Part shown: one piece after another, positions 17,322 through 23,854 of the stretch | Layout of the letters: every line of letters starts with the position of its first letter | How positions within the stretch are numbered: the stretch's first letter is position 1 | Origin: Azoarcus sp. | GTDB lineage: Bacteria; Pseudomonadota; Gammaproteobacteria; Burkholderiales; Rhodocyclaceae | Length of the DNA stretch: 36,176 nt | Direction of reading: 5' to 3' | Assembly (NCBI GenBank): GCA_031285965.1 | Contig: JAITVD010000024.1 | Coordinates: forward strand, 1 to 36,176 | Notes under the pieces: generated by a model | Told to the model about the DNA's origin: nothing | Databases searched by the model: none | Seen by the model: only the letters and a program-made list of their open reading frames with translations | Position numbers and translations under genes: made by a program

Positions 17322-17600
17322 ATGATTAAGTCCTTTCTTCACAAAGGCATCCAGGCATTCTTTGAGGCGGGGAGCAGGGCGGGCATCCGGCCAGACCATG
17401 CCAAGCGGCTCAGGATGCAGCTTGCGCTTCTGGACGCTTCGGCCTCGCCTTCCGAGATGGACGTGCCCGGCTGGAGGCTGCACCGCCTATCGCATGGCCT
17501 AGCTGGGCATTGGGCTGTGACGGTCAATGGCAACTGGCGGATGACGTTTGCCTTTGAGGGCGAAGACGCGATTCTTGTTGATTATCAGGACTACCATTGA
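17322..17600 (+). CDS. higB: HigB-type toxin (RelE superfamily mRNA interferase)
   Basis: A 92-residue protein. MIKSFLHKGIQAFFEAGSRA, HAKRLRMQLALLDA, PGWRLHRLSHGLAGHWAVTV and NGNWRMTFAFEGEDAILVDY follow the HigB pattern. That includes the basic/aromatic GNWRMTF strand and the closing VDYQDYH. Family members cut mRNA at the ribosome. It precedes its antitoxin by 12 nt, the inverted toxin-first order typical of higBA. ATG at 17322 is used; the ribosome site is weak. The gene lies between two copies of a 36-bp rsmE fragment. Confidence 0.92.
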   Translation: MIKSFLHKGIQAFFEAGSRAGIRPDHAKRLRMQLALLDASASPSEMDVPGWRLHRLSHGLAGHWAVTVNGNWRMTFAFEGEDAILVDYQDYH

Positions 17601-17612
17601 AAGGGAAAAGCC

Positions 17613-17924
17613 ATGAGCAGAATGTTTGACCCACCGCATCCGGGCGTTTTTTTGCGGGACGAGGTGCTGCCCTCGCTGGGGCTGTCCGTCACGGAGGCGG
17701 CCCGCCAGCTTGGCGTGAGCCGGGTGATGCTCTCGCGCCTCCTCAACGGGCGCGCGGGCGTGAGCGCGGAGATGGCGCTGCGGCTGGAGGATTGGCTGAA
17801 GACACCGGAAGGCGGCCCCGGAGCCGCCATGTTCCTTCGGATGCAGTCCAGCTACGACCTCTGGCGGGCGAGGCATTCCGAGCGGCGCGGCGCTTTTGTG
17901 CGCCCAGCGGTGTCTGCGGTGTGA
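17613..17924 (+). CDS. higA: HigA-type antitoxin (XRE-family helix-turn-helix)
   Basis: A 103-residue protein. PPHPGVFLRDEVLPSLGLSV is the HigA/VapI opening. SVTEAARQLGVSRVMLSRLL and NGRAGVSAEMALRLEDWL form the helix-turn-helix, and FLRMQSSYDLWRAR is the C-terminal helix. It should neutralise HigB and repress the promoter at 17287-17315. AAGGGA lies 7-8 nt upstream of ATG 17613. Nothing is broken in either gene, so the module is probably active. Confidence 0.94.
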   Translation: MSRMFDPPHPGVFLRDEVLPSLGLSVTEAARQLGVSRVMLSRLLNGRAGVSAEMALRLEDWLKTPEGGPGAAMFLRMQSSYDLWRARHSERRGAFVRPAVSAV

Positions 17925-17950
17925 AGGATATTTTCAAGCAGAACCCAAGC

Positions 17951-18010
17951 GGTCTTTGCCAAGACCTATTGGGGGGTAACTGGTCAAACCCGCTGCTGTA
18001 TTTTTAAGAT
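17951..18010 (+). promoter_or_regulatory. Hairpin and candidate rsmE promoter behind higA
   Basis: GGTCTT-TGCC-AAGACC (17951-17966) is a perfect 6-bp hairpin after higA, without a T run. TGGTCA (17981-17986) and TAAGAT (18005-18010), 18 nt apart and each four of six matches, could drive rsmE from inside the cassette with a very short leader. If they do not, rsmE depends on the higBA promoter. Confidence 0.3.
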
Positions 18011-18020
18011 ACTTGATTTC

Positions 18021-18056
18021 ACGATGATTCCGCGTTTTTATTTTCCGGGTGTTTTG
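18021..18056. repeat. 36-bp direct repeat, right copy (start of intact rsmE)
   Basis: This is the second copy of the 36-bp sequence at 17240-17275. It contains the rsmE start codon at 18024 and the first 11 codons, which continue into the full gene. Confidence 0.95.
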
Positions 18057-18743
18057 CCGCGTGACGGAGAAGTTTCGTTGCCGGACGGCTGTGCGCATCA
18101 TGCTTTGAAGGCGCTGCGGCTGTGCAGCGGCGATGCCGTGGCGTTGTTCGATGGCAGCGGCGGCGAGCTTCATGCGCGGCTTGATGTGCGCGGGCGTTTG
18201 GCGGTGGCGGTCGATGGGCAGTGGCAGGAGGCGAGCCGGGAATCCCCGCTCGACATCGTTCTGGTGCAGGCGCTCGCCAGCGGCGACAAAATGGACTGGG
18301 TAATACAGAAGGCGGTGGAACTCGGGGCGGCGGGCATCATTCCCGTGCAAGCGGCGCGGTCGGTGCTGCGCCTCGCGGGGGAACGCGCCGACAAAAAACG
18401 CGAGCACTGGCGGCAGGTCGTGATTGCCGCTTGCGAGCAGTGCGGGCGCAATCGGCTGCCTTTTGTCGCTCCGGTGCAGAGCCTTGCCGCTTGCCTCGCG
18501 CAGACGATGGAGGCCGTGCGGCTGGTGCTCGCGCCCGGCGGCGGGCGGCTTTCGGCGATTCAGCCTCTTCCTGCGGCCATCCATCTTTACATCGGGCCGG
18601 AAGGCGGCTGGAGCGATGAGGAAATGGCGCTCTGCCTGCAAGCGGGATGCCGTCCGGTCGGGCTGGGGCCGCGCATCCTGCGAACCGAAACGGCGGGACT
18701 GGCGGCGCTGGCCGCCTTGCAGGCGAGGGCGGGGGATTTTTAG
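18024..18743 (+). CDS. rsmE: 16S rRNA (uracil-1498-N3)-methyltransferase
   Basis: A 239-residue SPOUT-class methyltransferase. MIPRFYFPG opens the protein, GCAHHALKALRL follows, KMDWVIQKAVELGAAGIIP is the central motif, and IGPEGGWSDEE with LGPRILRTETAGLAAL form the SAM-binding knot. It methylates U1498 of 16S rRNA. The gene is intact, yet its first 36 bp also stand at 17240-17275, beyond the higBA cassette. No good ribosome site precedes either copy. It is convergent with the TPR lipoprotein gene, 9 nt apart. Confidence 0.95.
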   Translation: MIPRFYFPGVLPRDGEVSLPDGCAHHALKALRLCSGDAVALFDGSGGELHARLDVRGRLAVAVDGQWQEASRESPLDIVLVQALASGDKMDWVIQKAVELGAAGIIPVQAARSVLRLAGERADKKREHWRQVVIAACEQCGRNRLPFVAPVQSLAACLAQTMEAVRLVLAPGGGRLSAIQPLPAAIHLYIGPEGGWSDEEMALCLQAGCRPVGLGPRILRTETAGLAALAALQARAGDF

Positions 18744-18752
18744 GAAGCGGGA

Positions 18753-19646
18753 TCAGCGCATGTTTTCGGCTAGCCAGTCCTTGAATGGCGCGGGACGGGA
18801 AGAGCCTTTGTAGATTCTTTCCAGATTGGTTTTGACCAATACGGAACCTTGATGCTGCGGGCCGAATTTTTTGGCGAAAATTTTGTAGGCGACAAGGCAT
18901 TCGGAGAGTGCCCGATCGTAATCGCCCCGGTCGAAATACACGTTGGCAATATCGTTATGGAGCGGCGCGATGGCGGGATGGTCTTTGCCCAGATTCTTTT
19001 TCTGCACCGCCAAGGCTTTTTTGTACCAAGCCAGCGCGTTCCTGAAATCGAACTGTGCGGCATATATTCTGGCAATGCGGTGGTAGTCCGCGATGGTGTC
19101 GGGATGTTCCTTGCCTTGTGCGCTTTCCCGAAGCTCAACGGTTTTTCTGTACCACTCTAGCGCCTGGTTGTGCTCGCCTTGGCGGTAATGGACGTTGGCG
19201 ATGTTTTCGAGGTTGATGATTTTGTCGGTCATGTCTCTGGAGGGCGAGCGTTCCCGCAGCGCCAGCGCCTCCTGATACCACTTCAGCGTTTCCTCGTAGC
19301 TGCCCTTGCTGAGATTGAGCCACGCGAGGCTGTCGTAGGTTGCGATAGTCTCGGGATGCACCTCTCCCAACGTCCGCTTGCGAATCAGCAAGGCTCTTGA
19401 ATACCAGTCTTGCGCCTGCGCGTATTCGCCCCGAGCGATATGTTGCATGGCAATGTCATCATATTCTTTCGCCGCTTTCTGCGAGTCTTCCAGCGACACG
19501 ACGGCAGCGCCCTGCTGCTGCACAGCAGCGGCATCTTGACGCTGCGCGGCGGCGGGTTCTGTGCCGCCATCCTGTGAGGTTGTGGCGCAACCCGACAGGG
19601 CGAAAATGGCGGCAACGAGCGGAAAGGGCAAATAACGCAATTTCAT
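18753..19646 (-). CDS. TPR-repeat lipoprotein
   Basis: A protein of about 297 residues. The signal peptide ends in LSGC, a lipobox with the lipidated Cys near residue 19, so the mature protein is anchored in the envelope. A Gln/Ala-rich linker leads to at least four tetratricopeptide units of the kinesin-light-chain type (EYAQAQDWYSRALLIRKRTL, SYEETLKWYQEALALRE, EHNQALEWYRKTVELRE, DFRNALAWYKKALAVQKKNL). ATG at 19646 has AGGAG about 9 nt upstream; the frame is open further but unconserved. Its end (PFKDWLAENMR) resembles that of the next TPR gene (PFGQWLEEHLR), suggesting tandem paralogues. Function unknown; probably a protein-interaction scaffold. Confidence 0.82.
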   Translation of the reverse strand: MKLRYLPFPLVAAIFALSGCATTSQDGGTEPAAAQRQDAAAVQQQGAAVVSLEDSQKAAKEYDDIAMQHIARGEYAQAQDWYSRALLIRKRTLGEVHPETIATYDSLAWLNLSKGSYEETLKWYQEALALRERSPSRDMTDKIINLENIANVHYRQGEHNQALEWYRKTVELRESAQGKEHPDTIADYHRIARIYAAQFDFRNALAWYKKALAVQKKNLGKDHPAIAPLHNDIANVYFDRGDYDRALSECLVAYKIFAKKFGPQHQGSVLVKTNLERIYKGSSRPAPFKDWLAENMR

Positions 19647-19701
19647 GGACTTTTCTCCTGAGAGGGCGCGAATCCAGCGTCGCGCCCCCCGTATTTCTGA
19701 T

Positions 19702-20706
19702 TTATCGCAGGTGCTCTTCAAGCCATTGGCCGAAAGGCGTGGCATTGTCCAGCTTGTCGTGGGCGCGCGCCAAGCTGAGCCTCACGGCTCTGGCCGTCGG
19801 GTGGTTGTCGCCGACCGCGAGGCGCAAGATGCGGTACGCCTTCAAGTATCCCGACTGCGCGGACATGTAATCGCCCTGAAGCCGATGGATTTCGGCGATA
19901 TTGTTGTAGGTCGTGGCGGCATCAAGGTTTTTGTCGACCGGGGTTTTCTCATAAATTGACAATGCCTTTTTGAACATGTCCAAAGCGTCGGGGTATTTCT
20001 TCTGGCTGCGATAAACATCGCCCAGGGCGCTGTAGATTGCCGCGAGATTTTTTCTGGCCGCGATGCGCTGCGTGCTGTTGGGAAACTGGTCGTAATACGC
20101 CATCAACTGCTCAAAGCCGCTTCTGGATTTTTGATGCCATGTCAGCGAAATCGCGTAGTCGCCGCGCTGATAGTGCTCTCTCGCGGTTTTATAGTCGTTC
20201 AGCGCCTCGGTTTCGAGCAGCTTGAGTTGGGCGGATTCGATTTGCTCCCCTGTTGGAGAGCTTTCGGCGGCATCAGGTTCCGTCGGCGCGGCCTCGATCA
20301 GCCCGATTTCTTCGGAACGCGGGGCTTTGCTCGCCGGAGCGTCGTCTTTGGTGGCGTGGGTGATGAAGGCGACGATGGCAAAAACGGCGGCAAACATCAG
20401 AACGATGAAAGGCCGGTCGTCTTTTTTCACAGGTGAATCTGGTTCAGGGAACGCGCTGTCCGTAGCCAAGGCTTTGGGCGCGTCGTCAGGGCTGAGCACC
20501 GGAATTTCTTCGTCGGACGCTTCCTCGCTATCCGCATCGGTTTTGGGCGGCTCTTCGCTAGGCGCTTCTTTGCTGGGCGTATCAGTTTTGGGGCGTTCTT
20601 CGCCGGAAGCCTCTTGTTGGGCGGCTTCGGGCGCGGCGGAATCCTCGCTGAGATTTTCTTGGTCGGTTGCGGCGATTTTTGGCTCAGCGACGTTTTCCGT
20701 GTTCAT
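19702..20706 (-). CDS. Probable internally initiated TPR membrane protein (3' part of the bioD ORF)
   Basis: ATG at 20706 is preceded by CAGGAG with 7-nt spacing, a good ribosome site inside the long bioD frame. The 334-residue product has an acidic Glu/Asp/Pro/Ser-rich N-terminus with imperfect PSEEPPKTD-like repeats (about 20-75) and one membrane segment at about 99-118 (PFIVLMFAAVFAIVAFITHA). TPR-type repeats follow in the C-terminal half (DYAISLTWHQKSRSGFEQL, KYPDALDMFKKALSIYEKT, DYMSAQSGYLKAYRILRLA). The topology would be N-in with periplasmic TPRs. It is probably the paralogue of the adjacent lipoprotein gene. Whether the cell makes this form, the fusion, or both is unknown. Confidence 0.6.
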   Translation of the reverse strand: MNTENVAEPKIAATDQENLSEDSAAPEAAQQEASGEERPKTDTPSKEAPSEEPPKTDADSEEASDEEIPVLSPDDAPKALATDSAFPEPDSPVKKDDRPFIVLMFAAVFAIVAFITHATKDDAPASKAPRSEEIGLIEAAPTEPDAAESSPTGEQIESAQLKLLETEALNDYKTAREHYQRGDYAISLTWHQKSRSGFEQLMAYYDQFPNSTQRIAARKNLAAIYSALGDVYRSQKKYPDALDMFKKALSIYEKTPVDKNLDAATTYNNIAEIHRLQGDYMSAQSGYLKAYRILRLAVGDNHPTARAVRLSLARAHDKLDNATPFGQWLEEHLR

Positions 20707-21420
20707 GAACGAACTCCTGACGGTGTCTGGAATGGGTTGGCAAGGCAGGGTGACGAGGTGCGCCAGCGCGTCGGGCGCAGCATTGGGCGCGTAGGGAAGC
20801 ACCCCCAGAAGCGGCGCGTCAAGGCAATGACACAAAAATTTAATGTTATCAGATAAATAAGGCGTGTCTGGATATAAGCAGTTTGCAATCCATCCATCCA
20901 GCCGCAGATTGGAGGCTAGGATGGCTTTGGCGGTGAGCTGCGCGTGGTTGATGCAGCCTAGGCGCATGCCGACGACGAGGATGAGGGGGCAGCCCAGTTC
21001 GCGCGCGATGCGCGACGCGTCGATCTCTTCGCCCAGAGGCGCAAGGAAGCCGCCCGCGCCTTCGATGTACAGGCGGTCGCAGCGTTCGGAGAGTTCGTCG
21101 AACGATTGGCGGATGCGGGCGGGGTCGATTTGGATGTTTTCTTCCTGCGCCGCGAGATGCGGGGAGGCGGGCAATTGCAGGCAGTAGGGATTGACCCGTT
21201 CCAGCCCAGGGTCGAAGCTGCCTGCGGCCAGCAGCCGCGCCGCGTCCTCGTTGATGGGCTTGCCGTCGATGATTTCAGCGCCCGAGGCCACGGGCTTCAT
21301 GCCGAGCGCCGTAAAGCCCTTTGCCTTTGCTGCGTGGATGAGCACGCATGAAGCGAATGTCTTACCGATTCCGGTATCCGTTCCGGTGACGAACCAAGCC
21401 CGGCAGGCGCTCTCGCTCAT
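19702..21420 (-). CDS. bioD: Dethiobiotin synthetase fused in frame to a membrane-anchored TPR protein
   Basis: One open frame of 572 codons. Residues 1-226 are a complete BioD: P-loop VTGTDTGIGKTFASC (11-25), MKPVASGAE, VNPYCLQLPASPH, YIEGAGGFLAPL and VVGMRLGCINHAQLTAKAI, with APLLGVLPYAP near the usual C-terminus. BioD makes dethiobiotin from DAPA, CO2 and ATP. No stop follows. A 12-residue tail runs into M239, where an acidic region, one membrane segment and TPR units begin. AGGAG lies 7 nt before codon 239, so the TPR part may also be made separately. BioD is normally about 225 residues and ends on its own. The start overlaps the bioC stop as ATGA. Confidence 0.85.
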   Translation of the reverse strand: MSESACRAWFVTGTDTGIGKTFASCVLIHAAKAKGFTALGMKPVASGAEIIDGKPINEDAARLLAAGSFDPGLERVNPYCLQLPASPHLAAQEENIQIDPARIRQSFDELSERCDRLYIEGAGGFLAPLGEEIDASRIARELGCPLILVVGMRLGCINHAQLTAKAILASNLRLDGWIANCLYPDTPYLSDNIKFLCHCLDAPLLGVLPYAPNAAPDALAHLVTLPCQPIPDTVRSSFMNTENVAEPKIAATDQENLSEDSAAPEAAQQEASGEERPKTDTPSKEAPSEEPPKTDADSEEASDEEIPVLSPDDAPKALATDSAFPEPDSPVKKDDRPFIVLMFAAVFAIVAFITHATKDDAPASKAPRSEEIGLIEAAPTEPDAAESSPTGEQIESAQLKLLETEALNDYKTAREHYQRGDYAISLTWHQKSRSGFEQLMAYYDQFPNSTQRIAARKNLAAIYSALGDVYRSQKKYPDALDMFKKALSIYEKTPVDKNLDAATTYNNIAEIHRLQGDYMSAQSGYLKAYRILRLAVGDNHPTARAVRLSLARAHDKLDNATPFGQWLEEHLR

Positions 21421-22214
21421 TTAGGTTTCCTCAAGGCAAGCAAAATCAGGTCATACGTTGCGGGCAACGCGCCATCCGGGCGGCGGAAGGCTTCATAGGT
21501 GGATTGGAGCGTCTGCCAGCCTTTCCGCCCGATGAACCGCCGCTGCGGGCTTGCGACGGCGCGTGCGCCAATGGCCTTGATATTACCAAGGAGTGCGCGC
21601 AAATCGGCAGCGAAATCAAATAGTGTTTCCCGCAAATGGGACTGGACGGCAAAGCCCGCGTTTCTGGAAACGTCCAGCCAGTGCTCTGGTGGCATAAAGT
21701 CGAGAACGTGCACGCCGTCGTCTACTTTGCCGAAAGCGTCGCGCAATTCATGGAGGGTTCGAGTGCCGAGGGTAGCGATTCGCGCCGCGCCTCCCGGCGC
21801 GAGCACCCGGAAGGTTTCCTTGAGCGCCGTCTCTGGAGAGCACCACTGAAAGGCGAGGCTCGACCAGTAAAAGTCGATGGACGCATCTTTCAGCGGCAAT
21901 CGCTCGATGTCCGCGCAAACAAGGGATGGCGCACATGCGCTGCGGGCGACGTGCGCGAGCATTGCGGCGGAGAAGTCGAGCGCCACGCATTGCGCTTGCG
22001 GAAACCGCTCCGATAGGGCGGGGCGCGCCAGCCCGGTTCCGCACCCGGCATCCAGTACGCGGCGCACCGTGTCCGGCAGCGGATGCTGGCGGGAAAAATC
22101 GAGCAAGCGTTGTGCCGCCGCGCCCTGCACATGGGCGGCGGAGCCGTAAGTTGGCGCGGCGCGGTCAAAGGCGCGGCGAACCTGATGGCGGTATGGGTCG
22201 GAAAATCTGTTCAT
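21417..22214 (-). CDS. bioC: Malonyl-[acyl-carrier protein] O-methyltransferase
   Basis: A 265-residue SAM-dependent methyltransferase. VRRAFDRAAPTYGSAAHVQ is the BioC-type N-terminus, VLDAGCGTGLARPALSERFP is SAM motif I, and DFYWSSLAFQWC and FRVLAPGGAARIATLG follow. It methylates malonyl-ACP to disguise it for fatty-acid elongation, the entry to pimelate synthesis. It overlaps bioH upstream and bioD downstream by 4 nt each, so the three are translationally coupled. Confidence 0.93.
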   Translation of the reverse strand: MNRFSDPYRHQVRRAFDRAAPTYGSAAHVQGAAAQRLLDFSRQHPLPDTVRRVLDAGCGTGLARPALSERFPQAQCVALDFSAAMLAHVARSACAPSLVCADIERLPLKDASIDFYWSSLAFQWCSPETALKETFRVLAPGGAARIATLGTRTLHELRDAFGKVDDGVHVLDFMPPEHWLDVSRNAGFAVQSHLRETLFDFAADLRALLGNIKAIGARAVASPQRRFIGRKGWQTLQSTYEAFRRPDGALPATYDLILLALRKPK

Positions 22215-22972
22215 GGTTCGCCGTTTTGCCCATCAAGGCAGGCGCGTATCTCTGCCGCGCAATCATTCGGGCGCGACAGCAAGGGCGCGTGGCCGCAGCG
22301 TTCATAGACGGTCAGGCGGGCTTGCGGCAGGGCGGCGGCAAGCCCGTGCGCCGCGCCGACTGGCATCAGTGCGTCATCTTCGCCATGAATCAGGCGCACT
22401 GGCTGCCCGATTTCCGCAAGCCGTCCCCGCAAATCGCTTTCCGCAAGGATTTTCAGCCCGTCCGCGAGCGCGGGCAACGGACACTCGCTGTGGGCAATGG
22501 CAGCGGCTTCAAGCTGGGGCAGCAGCCGTCGGCGGCTGGCATCTCCCAAGGTTTGCAGGGCTAGGAAACGGCGCAGCGTTTGGGCGGGCTGCTTGATGTA
22601 TTCATCGGAAAAAGAATTGACTACGGCGGCATCCAGCCCATGCGGCCAATCGGTCGCGGTCACGAAGCGGGGCGTTGCGCCCAAAAGAATCAGGCGCTTC
22701 ACGCGCTCAGGGCAAGCGCGGGCGAGTTCCAGCGCGAGCAGCGCCCCAAGCGACCAGCCGACCACTGCCGCGCCCGAAGGAACTGACGACGCCAGCGCGT
22801 CAGCCCAAGCAGCCAGCGTTGGCGCAGCGGCGCGAACCTCGCCGCCGTGGCCGGGGAGCGCGGGGGCGCAAATCTCAAACCCGTCCGTGCCAAGGGCTGC
22901 GGCCAAGGGCTGCCACACGGACGGGGACATGGCCCAGCCATGCAGAAAGAAAAGCGGCGTTTTTCGGCTCAT
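22211..22972 (-). CDS. bioH: Pimeloyl-[acyl-carrier protein] methyl ester esterase
   Basis: A 253-residue alpha/beta hydrolase. LFFLHGWAMSPSVWQPL gives the oxyanion loop, VVGWSLGALLALELA the nucleophile elbow (GWSLG), HGEDDALMP the acid region and ERCGHAPLLSRP the catalytic His. It removes the methyl group from pimeloyl-ACP methyl ester, ending the BioC-started route. The operon context with bioC and bioD makes the assignment firm. ATG at 22972 is separated from the upstream restriction gene by 147 nt, in contrast to the 4-nt overlaps elsewhere in the operon. Confidence 0.93.
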   Translation of the reverse strand: MSRKTPLFFLHGWAMSPSVWQPLAAALGTDGFEICAPALPGHGGEVRAAAPTLAAWADALASSVPSGAAVVGWSLGALLALELARACPERVKRLILLGATPRFVTATDWPHGLDAAVVNSFSDEYIKQPAQTLRRFLALQTLGDASRRRLLPQLEAAAIAHSECPLPALADGLKILAESDLRGRLAEIGQPVRLIHGEDDALMPVGAAHGLAAALPQARLTVYERCGHAPLLSRPNDCAAEIRACLDGQNGEP

Positions 22973-23119
22973 CGTGTTTTCAAGCGGCTACGGGCTGGGT
23001 GGAGATGTCCGCCATGACCCGGCATGAAGAATTGTGCCGAAACTTACACGATGCGCCGCGTAGTCGAACACAGAAAACGCGATAGACAGACGTTAGATGG
23101 GAGAAGCGAGGATGCACGG

Positions 23120-23854
23120 CTAGCCCTTCGTCTTTTGCTTATTGCCCTTTTCAATTACCTTATCCAATATATTACGAGGATTGACGAGGTAGTTTTTAAA
23201 CTCATTGATATTTTTATCTGTTATCCATAACTGCCCTTCGCCAGTATTTCCTCGATGTTGTCTGATTGAATAATGTCTATTTACTTCGACTTCTTTGCTT
23301 GAAAATACCCAATAACGAATGGTATCTCGCCAGACAGCAATCCAGATAAAAACATCACAACAGGTGGGTTTGACTTGTTGAAAATTCATGTCAAATCCTT
23401 CTGTTGAATCGGTAGACAGGGCTTTCATTATTAAAGAATCTCCACCTTGTCGTTTGACCGCTCTTGATGCTTTTACTTCGATACGGATTCCGTTATACCA
23501 AAAATCATATTGACCAGAATAATCCGAATCTAACGCTTTTGATGGACGCCTTAATTCAGGTACTAACTCATTAAGATGTCTTTGCGCCCATGTTTCGCCA
23601 AATGTTCGTGGCGCGGTAATCTCAAATATGTAAAGATATTTATTTCGTTCCAAATAGGAGTTCCGTATATCGAGATATTGCTCTAAATTGATAATTTGAT
23701 TTGCAATTAAATGACTAATAATATATTCAAAACGATTGAACGGGAATACAGAATATAGTCGTTCAAGAAAATCATTGGATAAATCATATTTTTCTAGAGC
23801 TTTTAATTTAAGCTGTTCAGTATATTTTTCCAATTCTTTAAGCAAGTGTTCCAC
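23120..23854 (-). CDS. Probable type II restriction endonuclease (PD-(D/E)xK)
   Basis: A 244-residue protein with the nuclease core YDFWYNGIRIEVKASR: Asp-117, Glu-126, Lys-128, the D...ExK arrangement. It also has FGETWAQRHLNELVPELRRP and IFEIT just before. I do not recognise the specificity. Pairing with the adenine methyltransferase, overlapped by 17 nt on the same strand, supports a restriction role. AT-rich codon use matches the methyltransferase and differs from the bio genes. The next gene, bioH, is 147 nt away. Confidence 0.75.
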   Translation of the reverse strand: MEHLLKELEKYTEQLKLKALEKYDLSNDFLERLYSVFPFNRFEYIISHLIANQIINLEQYLDIRNSYLERNKYLYIFEITAPRTFGETWAQRHLNELVPELRRPSKALDSDYSGQYDFWYNGIRIEVKASRAVKRQGGDSLIMKALSTDSTEGFDMNFQQVKPTCCDVFIWIAVWRDTIRYWVFSSKEVEVNRHYSIRQHRGNTGEGQLWITDKNINEFKNYLVNPRNILDKVIEKGNKQKTKG

